From positions 47,000,187-47,064,186 of the forward strand of contig NC_084598.1 in NCBI RefSeq assembly GCF_033807715.1: a DNA stretch of 64,000 nt. The letters are read 5' to 3'. A program made the position numbers and the translations under genes. The DNA comes from Cololabis saira. Its lineage: Eukaryota; Chordata; Actinopteri; Beloniformes; Belonidae. The notes under the pieces are model-generated. The model did not search any database and was not told where the DNA came from. It worked only from the letters and a program-made list of their open reading frames with translations. Shown piece by piece: positions 45,254 through 55,360 of this stretch (positions within the stretch are counted from its first letter, which is position 1; every line of letters starts with the position of its first letter).

Positions 45254-45400
45254 GTCCAGTCCCTACCAGGGGCGTGATTCCTCCGACAACATAGCTCCTA
45301 GGATCATTCGGGCAACACAAACCCTCCACCACAGTAAGGTGGCGGTTCAAGGAGGAGGTTGTGTTCTAGTAGACGCTATATAAATACATTTGAATAGAAC
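45254..45400. mobile_element. Possible LINE 3'-end fragment
   Basis: The sequence with ccgacaacatagctcctagg, then cacagtaaggtggcggttca, and the end gacgctatataaatacattt resembles the 3' end of a dispersed fish retroelement. The gacgctatataaata motif recurs at about 54968. The clade is not determined. Confidence 0.4.
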
Positions 45401-45751
45401 GAAACTGAGAAACACAAACAGACTCACGAAGCAGAAGACTCAGGACACATCGTGGTCAGTAGAGGAACTGCAGATGTCTGAATTTCCAGCTTTGCATCAG
45501 TCTAGCATGTAGCTCCGTCAGTAAGCATCAAAATTACTCCCCGGTTCCTTCCCAGCAACTTTAGTTTAGTTGCTGCAACACAGTGTCCCTGCTGAAGGGA
45601 TTCCAGCCTTTCACCACCAGGAGGAGACATTTCACCGCAGTTTCCAGTTGGTTCAGGTGTACAGTTGTACCTGAAAGGGTGGAGTTACAACCTGTCTGTA
45701 CATCCCGGTTGCACAGAAAGTTCTTTCAGAGCGAGCAGAGCACCAGCAAAG

Positions 45752-46012
45752 ATGGCATCGTCTTCTTCCTACTCCGAAGATCTGACCTGTCCTATCTGCC
45801 TGAATATCTTCAGTGATCCGGTTTTCCTCCTCTGTGGACACTCTTTCTGCAGAGAATGTATCACTGTGTCTCTGAGCTCACGGCGGCAATGTCCACAGTG
45901 CAGGACAACTTTTGATGAGACTCATTTCACAACCAGTCACATTCTGAAAAGTCTCGCTGAGAAAGCCAAAGAACCTGAGAAGTTAAAGACGGACGGTGGA
46001 ACTGACAAAGAG
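45752..46012 (+). CDS. TRIM-type E3 ubiquitin ligase, exon 1 (RING)
   Basis: This exon encodes 87 residues beginning MASSSSYSED and containing a complete C3HC4 RING finger (Cys13, Cys16, Cys28, His30, Cys33, Cys36, Cys47, Cys50), which in this family recruits an E2 ubiquitin-conjugating enzyme. The frame is open upstream to an alternative ATG at 45665, but the chosen ATG places the RING at the usual distance from the N-terminus. A donor gtgaga follows codon 87 and leaves phase 0. The second exon at 47092 continues in frame. The family is large in fish, often in tandem clusters, and many members act in innate immunity. No specific role can be read from sequence. Confidence 0.88.
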
Positions 46013-47091
46013 GTGAGATTTTATGGATATTAATTTCCTTTACTCAGAGTGCGAATTATACAATGACAATTGGGGGTGTCATCAGTTTCCAGAGGCCAGG
46101 GTGTAAAGGGAACCCACTACGGCGCAGGCGCGTGATTCATGTAACCCAAGTCTTGCACAATTTTTACAATATCTTGAAGGTTCAACGTTCAACAATCTTT
46201 ATTATTATTAAGATTTTTATTGTTTAATATCGATCAAAGGTAGAAGTCAGAGAAAACACGCACCTCCCAATATCCATGTAAGGCATGAGTGCTGGACAGA
46301 AAAGCGTCATATATATTAAATATTAAACCGGATCTTTACACGTATCTCAAAAATGACCCCAGGATGGAAAAACAACTTGACAACCTGGGGTCAAAAAAAT
46401 GGACATCCCTGCTGGTTTATATTATTGTCAAAACGTATGAACGTCAGTCCTCCATTTTCTCACTGCTCATGAGCACCAGTGTGAGCTAGCATTCACATAT
46501 TGACATTTTACACTGCAATGCAAAGATAGATACATGATAACATTCGTCTGAGACACCGGACACAATATTAATATAAATATAATTCGGAACTCTGAAAGTG
46601 AGACAGTAATAAACTAAGTTATCTAGATACGTTACATCACAGTGCTCCCCCAGTCGTCAACGACTTCACAGAAACAGTGTGAAGCTCCTGCGCTCTCTCT
46701 CTATTTAAAAAAATGTTTTTTGCAACAGCAGCCTGGAACCAACCAGTGACAGTGAAAATGGTATAGTCCACTCTAGGTGTGTCTGTCTGGGTGTGTGTGT
46801 TTCACCACAACCCTCTTCCTGGCATGAATATGGAAAATACAATACGCTGTAATATTTATGACACTGATAACACAGATAAACGTTTCAACCCCCCCCAATT
46901 TCTTACTTGTCCCTCCTTTAGGGGGGTCGAGGTTGTAATTGTGGGGGTCAAACCCCCTCCTAACCCCCCCGTAATTCGCACTATGCCTTTACTGACCGAT
47001 TTATGTAAGAACACGGGGGATACAGAGGCTAACGTGTCATTATTATCAGGTTGGTCACATGACATTGTATTTTGCTTTATTGATTCCAAAG
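46013..47091 (+). other. Intron of the TRIM-type gene
   Basis: The intron starts gtgaga and ends ccaaag, with a T-rich stretch before the acceptor. It is 1,079 bp. It contains a local inverted repeat (tgaccccagg at about 46354 and cctggggtca at about 46384) and a C/G-tract-rich piece at 46888-46972, probably old transposon fragments. The splice sites are inferred from frame continuity and homology. Confidence 0.7.
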
Positions 47092-48327
47092 GTTCCTGCC
47101 TGGTTTTGTCCTGAGCATGAAGAAAAGCTGAAGTTGTTCTGCGTCACAGATCAGCAGCTGGCTTGTATCATATGTAGAGACAGTGAGAAACACGAAGGAC
47201 ACAAGTTCATACCCGTTAAAGAAGCTGCTGCGTCACTGAGGAAGGAGGTGGAGATGCTCAAGCAACGAGGTTCTGCTGAAAACCTTCCTGTAAAAATACT
47301 GGCTCGGACACAGAAGGGGGAGATACGAAAAACCAGACAGAAGTCTTGGGAGCTGATGAAGCAAATCAGCAGCCAGTTTGAGGAGATGCACCAGTTCCTG
47401 AAGAGGAAGGAGGAGGAGATCCAGAAAGAACTGAAACAGAAGGAGAACAATGAGGTTCAGAAGATGACTCAAAGTTTAAATGTCATGGAAACTGTTTTGA
47501 AGGAAGGCAGAGAGTGGGATGAAAAGGTGAGATCAGTTCTGAAGATCACGGAGCCAGAGAAGTTCTTACACAGCTGGACTCATGGAGGCCGTAGTTCTGC
47601 CAAGGATAGATCTAAACCAGGAGGAAAACCTCCCCAAGTGGTGAGATCTTCTCTCTCTATGGGTCATTATGAGAGTCACCTGCAGGTTTTCATGTGGAAG
47701 GAGATGCTGCAGGTGATCGAGCCTCGAGCAGAGCAGATGAAGCTCAGAAGCCAAGGTGAAGCTCTGACTGTAACGAGTGATGGCCGGAGTGTCGTCTCCG
47801 CCTGCCAGAAATGCCTGGTTGAAGAGAAAATTTTCAACATACTCAACGTACTACAACGTACCTACACATCTGTATTGAGTACCAATAAGTTCACCTCTGG
47901 GGAGCATTACTGGGAGATTGATGTTGGGCGGAAGGGTTACTGGGAACTGGGGCTACGAAACTATTTCCTGAAATATGACGGCCGCACCTACAGTGTCTCT
48001 GATCAGGGTCAGTGTGGGCAGAAACGACTTGAAGGCAGTCCTATAAAGATCGGCGTGTACCTGAACTGCTCTTCCAAAGAGCTGTCCTTCTACAATGCAG
48101 ACAACATGAAACATATTCACTCTTTAACCGTCCGTCGCTTCGTGTCAGAATCTGCATATCTGAACATTGGAAATTATGATGATAACGTCCCGGTGTCAGT
48201 GTGCTGGTACTCAACAACGGTCGACGGTTCTAAGAAATTACGCTTAAACATAGACTGCTGCTCCAGTCTTGACATTTACCCACCGCAACCGCAACTTGGG
48301 CGGGACATTCCCGCCCAAAACAGATGA
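47092..48327 (+). CDS. TRIM-type E3 ubiquitin ligase, exon 2 (B-box, coiled coil, B30.2)
   Basis: It continues exon 1 in phase 0 for 411 residues (protein total 498). Residues 93-124 form a B-box 2 zinc site (Cys93, His96, Cys104, Asp107, Cys112, Cys115, His121, His124). About 130-260 is a Lys/Glu-rich coiled coil for dimerisation. About 285-460 is a PRY-SPRY (B30.2) domain with WKEMLQVI, LTVTSDGRSV, SGEHYWEIDVG, YWELGL and LNCSSKELSFYNADNM, the ligand-recognition part. The layout matches the NF7/A33/TRIM39-like group of fish TRIMs. All of this lies in one exon, whereas most TRIM genes split it, so an ancestral retrocopy or intron loss is possible. The last 38 or so residues after CWY look unrelated to the family and may be read-through into repeat DNA. 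Confidence 0.86.
   Translation, partial: VPAWFCPEHEEKLKLFCVTDQQLACIICRDSEKHEGHKFIPVKEAAASLRKEVEMLKQRGSAENLPVKILARTQKGEIRKTRQKSWELMKQISSQFEEMHQFLKRKEEEIQKELKQKENNEVQKMTQSLNVMETVLKEGREWDEKVRSVLKITEPEKFLHSWTHGGRSSAKDRSKPGGKPPQVVRSSLSMGHYESHLQVFMWKEMLQVIEPRAEQMKLRSQGEALTVTSDGRSVVSACQKCLVEEKIFNILNVLQRTYTSVLSTNKFTSGEHYWEIDVGRKGYWELGLRNYFLKYDGRTYSVSDQGQCGQKRLEGSPIKIGVYLNCSSKELSFYNADNMKHIHSLTVRRFVSESAYLNIGNYDDNVPVSVCWYSTTVDGSKKLRLNIDCCSSLDIYPPQPQLGRDIPAQNR
48211..48232. repeat. 22-bp direct repeat, copy 1 (other copy 50035-50056)
   Basis: Twenty-two identical bases (starting tcaacaacggtcgacggttc) lie at the 3' end of the TRIM B30.2 coding region and again at 50035. Weaker similarity continues downstream of each copy. 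This indicates partial duplication of the gene's 3' end. Confidence 0.8.
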
Positions 48328-48779
48328 ATTATTGGCCGCCCCCTCCGGTCCGGTGCCGTTACATCCACTCCCGCCCGCTCCCGCAACTCTCGCCATTTGC
48401 GCAGCTATCATGATTTGGGTTAAAGCAACAAGAGTAGGTTGTGAGCAGCTCAAATAACACTAATAAATAAAATAAAATAAACAATGTTAATGAATGAAAC
48501 AAACTACTTTAATTGAACAAATGAATTGCTTGGTGATATATCTGTGGAGCAAGAGAAGCTGCTGACCGACTGCTGGTTCCAATCCCTCGTCTCTCTTCCA
48601 AGATGCTCCACAGATACTAAACTAGTTTCTACAAATATCAGACTGGCCTTGTCTTTGTTTTGTAAAGACCTTGTTTGAGGTTCTTTTCCACCTCATTGAT
48701 TTCCACCTTGTTGCTAAACAACACCACACTTCCAGGGACAGATAATGGCAGTATTCTAGCTTTGATTCACTTTTAGGGA
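48328..48779. other. Region 3' of the TRIM gene
   Basis: It contains overlapping AATAAA-type signals at about 48460-48480 (aataaataaaataaaataaa), which could serve the TRIM transcript. It also contains a 12-bp inverted repeat (atctgtggagca at about 48540, tgctccacagat at about 48604) flanking a 50-base loop. The segment 48730-48784 recurs at 50800-50854. Confidence 0.55.
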
Positions 48780-48784
48780 CCTGG

Positions 48785-49941
48785 GGCCTCATTTAAAATG
48801 GAGTGCGTAGGATTCAAACTAAAAGTGCACGTACGCCCAAAAGCCGAAAATGGCGGGCGCAAAAAAAAATCCAGATCAATAAAACCATGTGCACGCAGAT
48901 TTGCATGCAACGTTCCTTTATGAATCACAGACCTGCGCAGCTGAATCCGCCTCTAATCCCGCCCTCTACACGCCCATAAATGCATATGGATGAGCCTACT
49001 GAGCATGCGCAGTGGCTTCCTGCAGCCTGTTTGGCGTCAGAATGAATTAGAAGTAGCAGCCACCGTGACACTGACTTTCACGGAGACAGAGATGTTGTAG
49101 ATGATGTGGAGGACAGGAAAACCACATTATTTGGTGGTCACAGTAAAAGTTAGAATAAGTATATAAATAGTATACAATAAAATAAAGCGAGTGAGTGGCA
49201 GCACGCCGTTGCTGCGCTAAACGCAGAGAGTTCCCCGGCGCAACAGGGGGACACACGTCCCCCCGTCTTTTCAAAATCATGTTTATTTTCCCCTTACTTT
49301 TTACAGTTTAAAAACTAACGGTAGGCTCAGCCTTAAATTGCAAATTATCAAGACACTGTATGAAAGCGATACGAGAACGGCCCCGCAGCCCCGCTTCACC
49401 CCCGCTCCCCCTCCTCCTCCTCTCCCGTCTCTCCTCAGAGCTGCTCAGGGCGGGTTTATGGTTCTGCGTCACCAACGCAGACCTACGGCGTAGGTGCGCG
49501 TCACCGCGTACCCTACGGCGTAGGCTCTGCGTCGTTTTAACGCGGGACCCTAAAACTCATATATATGAAAAAAAAATCTGAGTCCCTTTAGGGGCTCCGT
49601 GGGGCTCCCTAAACGTCCTGACTGACTGAGCTTCACACAGAGGAACACGATCAGCGCTATTTTATTTTATTATTTTATTATTTTAAGTCTGACATATGTT
49701 GTGATATGTGATGACATTATTAAGAGTATGACATGAATCTGGCTTCATTTCACCACCTCACAGCCTGCCTCGCCAGTTCCCCGTGTCTTAAGTAAATTCT
49801 TACGGGAGGGTCCTAGTTGCCGTAAAGATACGCAGATTTTTCGGTTAGTTTTTTCTTTTTAGATCCGAGGATTTGCGTAGAAGGCGGCTTCCGCAACTTT
49901 CAGGCGCTTTTTCTGCGCAAGCAAGCTTTATAGATGAGGCC
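48785..49941. mobile_element. CCTGG-flanked DNA transposon, copy A
   Basis: The left end ggcctcatttaaaa and the right end (reverse complement ggcctcatctataaag) are inverted repeats. CCTGG lies on both sides (48780-48784 and 49942-49946). The same sequence without the element exists at 50846-50862 (gggacctggactggttg), an empty-site paralogue that shows this is an insertion. The related copy at 52072-56630 also has CCTGG on both sides. The true target duplication could be CCTGG or the CTG within it, because the element ends continue in G/C. No transposase is seen. It contains a palindromic MITE. Confidence 0.83.
49455..49554. mobile_element. ttatggttctgcg MITE inside transposon copy A
   Basis: The left part tttatggttctgcgtcacca and the right part, reverse complemented ttagggtcccgcgttaaaac, are arms of an imperfect palindrome rich in ctacggcgtagg. 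The same element lies at the same place in copy B, so it was part of the family before the two copies separated. Confidence 0.75.
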
Positions 49942-51643
49942 CCTGGACTGGTTGCAATCACAGCCCTCTCGTCTGCGTTTGATCTGCGTCGACTCGACAT
50001 GTAGTTACAATTTTCGGGAGGTGACGTCAGTTGGTCAACAACGGTCGACGGTTCTAATGACTTAGACTTCTTAGATTTACGCTCAGAATTTAGTAGGCAG
50101 ATGGACACAGTCAAACGTGGTAAAGTGCCCCCCCCACCCCCCCCACCGCCCGTATTTTAGGTGTTAGTCGCACCCACTCTCTCATCACCAGAGCGAGGGT
50201 TTCCTCCACCCGTGTTCGCCTCATCGGCCCGGGGCGGGGGGCTAAAACATTTTACAAGTACAGTCAACTTAATTGTGTTAAGTTTACTTTATTTATCAAA
50301 ATTAAGTAGACTTTACTTGCAAAAATGAAGTTGACTTTACTTGCAAATGAATTTTGTACATAGTAAAAATTAAGTAGTTTATACAAAGAATAGTTTTTCT
50401 TGATCTACATAAAAATCTCATGAGAAAAAGTTGCCTTAATTTTTTTAAAGTAGATCAAGCCAGACATTTTTTACTGTGTTTATTTACAAATAAAACATGT
50501 TTCAACTAAACGCTGGTCAATCTGCCCAATAAATTAAAATTGTCAAAGGAAAAGTAAATAGAAAAAGATCATTGCTTGTTGTTTGTGTGTAAATGTAAAG
50601 ATTACTGGGATTACATAAATACTTCTGGTTAAGGAAAAAATTAATAATGTCTTGTTTTTTGAACAAATGCAGATTAAGTTCAAAACTAGATGTTTTCATG
50701 TAAAGCAACAAACATCATTTTTAATTGTTAATATCACAGATTTAAATATGTTATATTTACATGATTAGATGTATTTTTTTCAGTGTACTCACTCCACAGT
50801 TCCAGGGACAGATAATGTCAGTATTCTAGCTTTGATTCAGGTTTAGGGACCTGGACTGGTTGCTGTTTGTTTTCTCTCTTACAGATTTAAAGGCTTGTGT
50901 GCCTGTTGTTCTCTGTGTTTCTCTCAATTCAGAACTAGCAGCAGATACACCCCCCACCCCTCCCCCGAACCCACCGAACCACCCACACATATGTTTATAT
51001 TAATTATAATTAAAAAAAAAATATATATATATATTAGAAAAAAAATATGTTATATATTAAAATGCATGTATATGCTTTAGGTTCTTACCAAACTTGGTAT
51101 TAACCATTAATATATAGGGGAAAAAAATCGCTCTGGATTTGTTTGCAGGTTTTTATTATTTTGAACAAATTTGAATTATTTTCTTTGCTCATTGTGATTT
51201 TGTCAGGTCTTTTTTTTTACTAGTAATGATAGATTCTGCATTTATTTTGGATGATTCATGTGTTTTGATTGTTTTTCTTTGGTTCTGTCGGTTTCTGTGG
51301 TACAACGTGTAAATGTGACCGTCGTGTTTTTTCTTAATGAATGAATGAATCATTAACAAATATGAACATTTTGTAAAACTGATCTCCTGATATTGTTTTA
51401 GTGTGTTTTAGTTTATTGAGATGACTTACATCACTAAGATTCATAGAAGTTAATCATGTTAACGGTGTTGGATCAACTAAAACTGTCTGCATCTGTGTAC
51501 ATCAACTTAAACTTTTTATTTCATTGATCATTTATCTATATTAGCTTCTATTAATAAAAGTGGAACATACAATGACTCTTTTGAGTTTTATTTCTTCAGC
51601 AGGTTGATCCTGCAAACGGCAGCCAAGTTTAGGTTTTCCTTGA
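49942..51643. other. Repeat-rich spacer with duplicated 3' TRIM-region segments
   Basis: It contains the second 22-bp TRIM-tail repeat (50035-50056) and the empty-site copy 50800-50854. It also contains C-tracts at about 50126-50152 and an AT-rich segment at 50253-50785 with aattaagtag/acttgcaaa repeats that is probably an old DNA transposon. A gttttctctcttacag at about 50868-50883 looks like a splice acceptor but no exon is recognisable after it. Confidence 0.5.
50800..50854. repeat. Duplicate of 48730-48784, empty site of the transposon
   Basis: Fifty-five bases starting ttccagggacagataatg match 48730-48784 with about three differences. Here the sequence continues straight from gggacctgg into actggttgc, where copy A interrupts the other copy. 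Confidence 0.88.
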
Positions 51644-51658
51644 GGAAAGCAGACCTGC

Positions 51659-51870
51659 TGGGCCGCTCGGTGACGCAGTGGGTTAAGCAGCGGCTCATAT
51701 ACTGAGGCTACAGTCCTCCTCCTGCAGCGGTCGCAGGTTCGAATCCCGGCCTGCGCACCTTTGCTGCGTGTCTTCCCCGTTCTCTCTCTCTACCCGTTTC
51801 CAGTCTGCATCTCCAATAAAGGGCCACTAGAGCCCAAAAAATCTTTAAAAAAAAAAAAGAAAAAAAAAAA
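51659..51870 (+). mobile_element. tRNA-derived SINE with 15-bp target duplication
   Basis: A perfect 15-bp ggaaagcagacctgc lies on both sides (51644-51658, 51871-51885). The body has a pol III A box (tgacgcagtggg, 51671-51682) and a B box (ggttcgaatcc, 51736-51746) spaced as in a tRNA. It then has a tRNA-unrelated part with tctctctctaccc, caataaagggccactagagc and an A-rich tail. It was mobilised by a LINE in trans. The unbroken target duplication and intact promoter boxes suggest a young insertion. Confidence 0.93.
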
Positions 51871-52565
51871 GGAAAGCAGACCTGCAGTAGGAAAAGGGTC
51901 GTACCAGATCGTATCTGACAACGAGAAGCCGTTCGCGGCTACGCTAGCTGGCTAGATCGATTCCTGAAGATCACTTCAGTGTCTGAAACACACAATTAGA
52001 TTTGGGTTGAATGAAAGACACAATTAATAAACGCCTGCTGATTTGAGCGATTTAAGCAAATAAACACCTGGGGCCTCATTTAAAATTGAGTGCGTAGAAT
52101 TCATACTAAAAGTGTACGTACACCCAAAAGCCGAAAATGGCGGGCGCAAAAAAAAATCCGGATCTATAAAACCGCGTGCACGCAATGTTCGCACAGTCCA
52201 GCTGGAAGGTTGCGCAGGTGAATCCGCCTCATATCCCGCCCTCTACACGCCCACTTTTTACCATAAATGGTATGTTCTTGCATATGAATGAGCTGCTGAG
52301 CATGCGCAGCGGCTTCCTGCAGCCTGTTTGGCGTCAGAATGAATGAGACGCATGATCAGACGTGTCGAGCCACCGTGACACTGAATTTCACTGAGATCTG
52401 AGATCGAGATGTTGTGGATGATGTGGAGGACAGGAAAACCACATTATTTGGTGGTGACAGTAAAAGTAGTAAAAGTATATAAATAGTATAAAATAATTAA
52501 AGCGAGTGAGTGGCAGCACGTCGTTGCTGCGCTAAACGCTGAGTGCCCCGGCGCAACAGGGGGGG

Positions 52566-52626
52566 CATATGGTTCTGCGTCACACCAACGCAGAGCCTAC
52601 GGCGTAGGTGCGCGTCGCCGCGTACC
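52566..52626. mobile_element. Left half of MITE in copy B, cut by the hAT
   Basis: catatggttctgcgtcacac, then caacgcagagcctacggcg, up to cgcgtacc. The remaining half resumes at 56081-56131. Confidence 0.8.
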
Positions 52627-52853
52627 CAGAGGCGATTCTAGGGTCTGTTGGGGCCCTAGGCAAAGATTTCTAGGGGGCCCCTCAAACCAGCGTTAATCAC
52701 CGTTATGTTATAATAAACTGACACCAACGAAAACTTTATGACATTTTGTTTTTTATTCCAAATGTTCACAGTAAAGTTTCTGTAAATAACAACAATGTAA
52801 TAAAAATAACAATGAAGTACTTTAAATAACAACGAATATAAACAGTAAACATA

Positions 52854-52854
<1 letters not shown>

Positions 52855-52891
<37 letters not shown>
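52855..52891. repeat. (TA)n microsatellite
   Basis: About 18 TA dinucleotides in a row. Confidence 0.97.
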
Positions 52892-52893
<2 letters not shown>

Positions 52894-53059
52894 TCTGGAG
52901 TTCATGCCAACTCGTCATACAGATCATGTGTGGCTTTGAATACTAATGTTCTTTTAAATGACTATCACTATTGAGCACAGTCCATTATGGCCTAGGACAC
53001 ATGGCCATTGTTCAGGGTCATTTGACATGCTCAAAGCTTTTTTACAGGTAACAGTGCCA

Positions 53060-53880
53060 TCTTTATCTGGAGCAGGTGTTGCTGTGTCGCTGGAGGTGGA
53101 TGTTGAGAGAACTGACATGACAAAAAAACAAAACGTATATATGTTGCCATAAAAAATATTTAAAGGAGCATGAGGCTCCTTTTAAGAAATGAGACTCTCT
53201 AGCGCCATCCTTCACCACGACGGCCGTTGGGGGTACTGCAGCCAACAGTGAAGCCGGCACGGGAGAACGGGGAGAACGTGCATGCAGCGTCATGTGACGT
53301 CACATCCGCAGGACAGCGCGGGAAATTCCAGGCACATTTTGCAGCAACAGCCTGTTCAAGGCAACAGAGAGATACACTAGAGGATCATTCTTTTTGGTTT
53401 GGAACGCTTCCTCTGACATTATTACTAGAAAACTTAAGACGTATACAATTTTTTCATAAATCCTGCCACAATCCGGCCTCAAGCTCCTTTAAAGGGTATT
53501 GCATATTATAGATTTAAGGTAAATGTTTTGAACTCACAGTTATCAGTATCTGGAAAGGGCACTTGGTTGGTTTCTGGTGCATCTTCCAGCTCAGGATATG
53601 CAGGAGGTAGAGGGGCCAGTATCCCACTGGAGGTGGACGTGGACAGAGCTGATATGACAATAAAAAACACAACATGCAATAAAATGGGTAAATGTTTACA
53701 TGAATAATATTTGAAAGGCATGGCATTGGTTATCAATTAAAGGGAAATGTATTGAACTCACAGGTACTCAGAGGTGGCGTTGGTTGTGTGTCCTGGTCAT
53801 GAGAGGCAGGAGGTGGAGGGGCCAGTGTCCCACTGGAGGTGGATATTGATGGAATTGACATGACAAAAAAAAACATAGTA
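53060..53880 (-). pseudogene. Triplicated exon-like segments of a hAT transposase gene
   Basis: Three diverged copies of a 110-130 bp segment occur at about 53050-53131, 53535-53670 and 53765-53875. Each reads on the plus strand as ctggaggtgga, then a gacatgaca-like end, followed by an A-rich stretch. On the minus strand they translate to Ser/Thr/Pro-rich stretches such as STSSGILAPLPPAY. The second and third are each bordered by ctcacag or tgaactcac on the downstream plus side, which on the minus strand reads as a donor-like ctgtgagttc. They look like tandemly duplicated small exons in the N-terminal part of a hAT transposase gene. No catalytic domain remains. Confidence 0.5.
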
Positions 53881-54664
53881 TGTTGTCATAAAGAATCCTT
53901 ACGACATATGTCTAATGACATATGTTATCAATTTAAGTGGAATGCTGAACTTACAGTTTTCATTGTCCTCTAGAGGTTGCTTATTATCATCCCTTTGTTT
54001 TGCCCCAGTTAGAAACTTTAATAATGATCTTGAGGCTGAGGAGAGATAAGAGTGATTATTAAATGTCCTCTGTGTGGGCATCGTTATTGACTACGTTTAC
54101 ATCAGTCAAAATTCAGGTTATTGCTAATATTCCGGTTAGTGAAACATTGGGAATATTCCGTTTACATGGTAATTAATCATTTATCTGGATCAAACCAGCG
54201 ACGCACGGAGAACGTGATGACACAATTCCCGTCATTTCTGCTTCTTCTTCCTGTATCCAAATCCAAAACAAATGCTGCTTCAACTTTTCTCTCACCTTCT
54301 TGTAAATCTTCTATCCCGGTACTTTCTACCGTCTACAAATGCAGAAATGTTCATATCCTTCATTACATTTATGAAGTGATTAGTCTTCTCCTGGTCTGGT
54401 TTCTCCGTGTTTATAAGAACTTCCTGGACTCAAAAGACCAGGATTCCTTGTGAACAGAGCATGTGCAGAAAACAAATTCCTGTTCTTTGCGTTTTTTGGC
54501 AGATTGCATACCGCCATCTACTGAACAGGAGTATGTAGGACAGGATTTAGTTGTCTATAGCTTTACATTAAATCATCTAATATAATAATACTAATGAAAA
54601 GAGAAAAAACTTGAAACAAATAAATAAAACAAATAAACCAAACAAGACCGCTATATACTCACTA

Positions 54665-55360
54665 TAGGGCTGCACGATTAATCGTTAAAAAAATCGCGAT
54701 CTCGATTCATGCTTGAACGCAATCTCATTTCCAAATGACGACGATTTAAAAATTAAAAAAAAAATTTTTTTTTTTTTTTGGATGTTTATTGTTTTTATGT
54801 TCAATGTCAGCTGTTACAAAGTTGATGCCAGTCTTTTATCAGGCACCATCATATTTTTTGTAACGTTTACCTTTTGTATCGTGTATTTTATGTTTATGTT
54901 TATGTTTATGTTCATGTTCTGGGTATGGGTCTCTGGAAAGCGTCTAGAGACAACATCTGTTGTATTAGACGCTATATAAATAAAATTGAATTGAATTGAA
55001 TTGAATTGTATCGGCAGCTTCTTAATAGCAGCAAAAGGCATTGGCGGGTTCATCCCAGCCAGAGGAATAATTTGTTGCCTCAGAACTACAGGATCTGTTA
55101 CAAGTCCCCTTTCTGAAAGGGTGTTCAACTCAGGGAGGAACAAATATTGTTCAAAATTGTTATTATTGTTTAAATTATTCAAAGGTTTGTCTAAAGAAGA
55201 CAAGAGATGTTTATTGTTATTATATTTTTGTACAGCTGTTGCAAAGTTAAAGTAAAAGTGCAATAAATTTTATATTGGAAAAAAATCGTGAGAGAATCGT
55301 GATCTCAATTCTAAGCAAAAAAATCGTGATTCTCATTTTGTCCAGAATCGTAAAGCCCTA
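54665..55360. mobile_element. hAT-like element nested at the third level, perfect 8-bp target duplication
   Basis: The left end tagggctgcacgatt and the right end, reverse complemented tagggctttacgatt, are inverted repeats. Both flanks are actcacta (54657-54664, 55361-55368). The interior holds an A10/T16 tract, a LINE-like tail (gacgctatataaataaaatt followed by gaattg repeats, about 54968-55009) and a minus-strand coding-like island. Confidence 0.88.
55013..55263 (-). pseudogene. Coding-like island inside the nested hAT, unrecognised
   Basis: The minus-strand frame from 55263 contains an Asn-rich stretch and then a protein-like run with LPELNTLSERGLV, TDPVVLRQQI and GMNPPMPFAAIKKLP, ending at about 55013, where the LINE-like tail begins. 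The run has the composition of a real protein and not of a simple repeat. I cannot assign a family. It could be a captured exon of a host gene or part of the element's own gene. Confidence 0.35.

Noticed and set aside
43314..45383. Frames up to 689 codons rich in Pro/Ser/Cys (and minus-strand GECRGAGRWG frames)
   Set aside because: Minisatellite translation. Several frames on both strands are open at once and none has flanking coding sequence.
50868..50890. Extra exon of the TRIM gene after gttttctctcttacag
   Set aside because: The acceptor-like motif is good, but the following sequence is AT-rich with no coding similarity.
51659..51746. Functional tRNA gene
   Set aside because: A and B boxes are present, but the anticodon arm and acceptor stem do not fold as a tRNA. 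A retroposon body, A-rich tail and target duplications follow, so it is a SINE.
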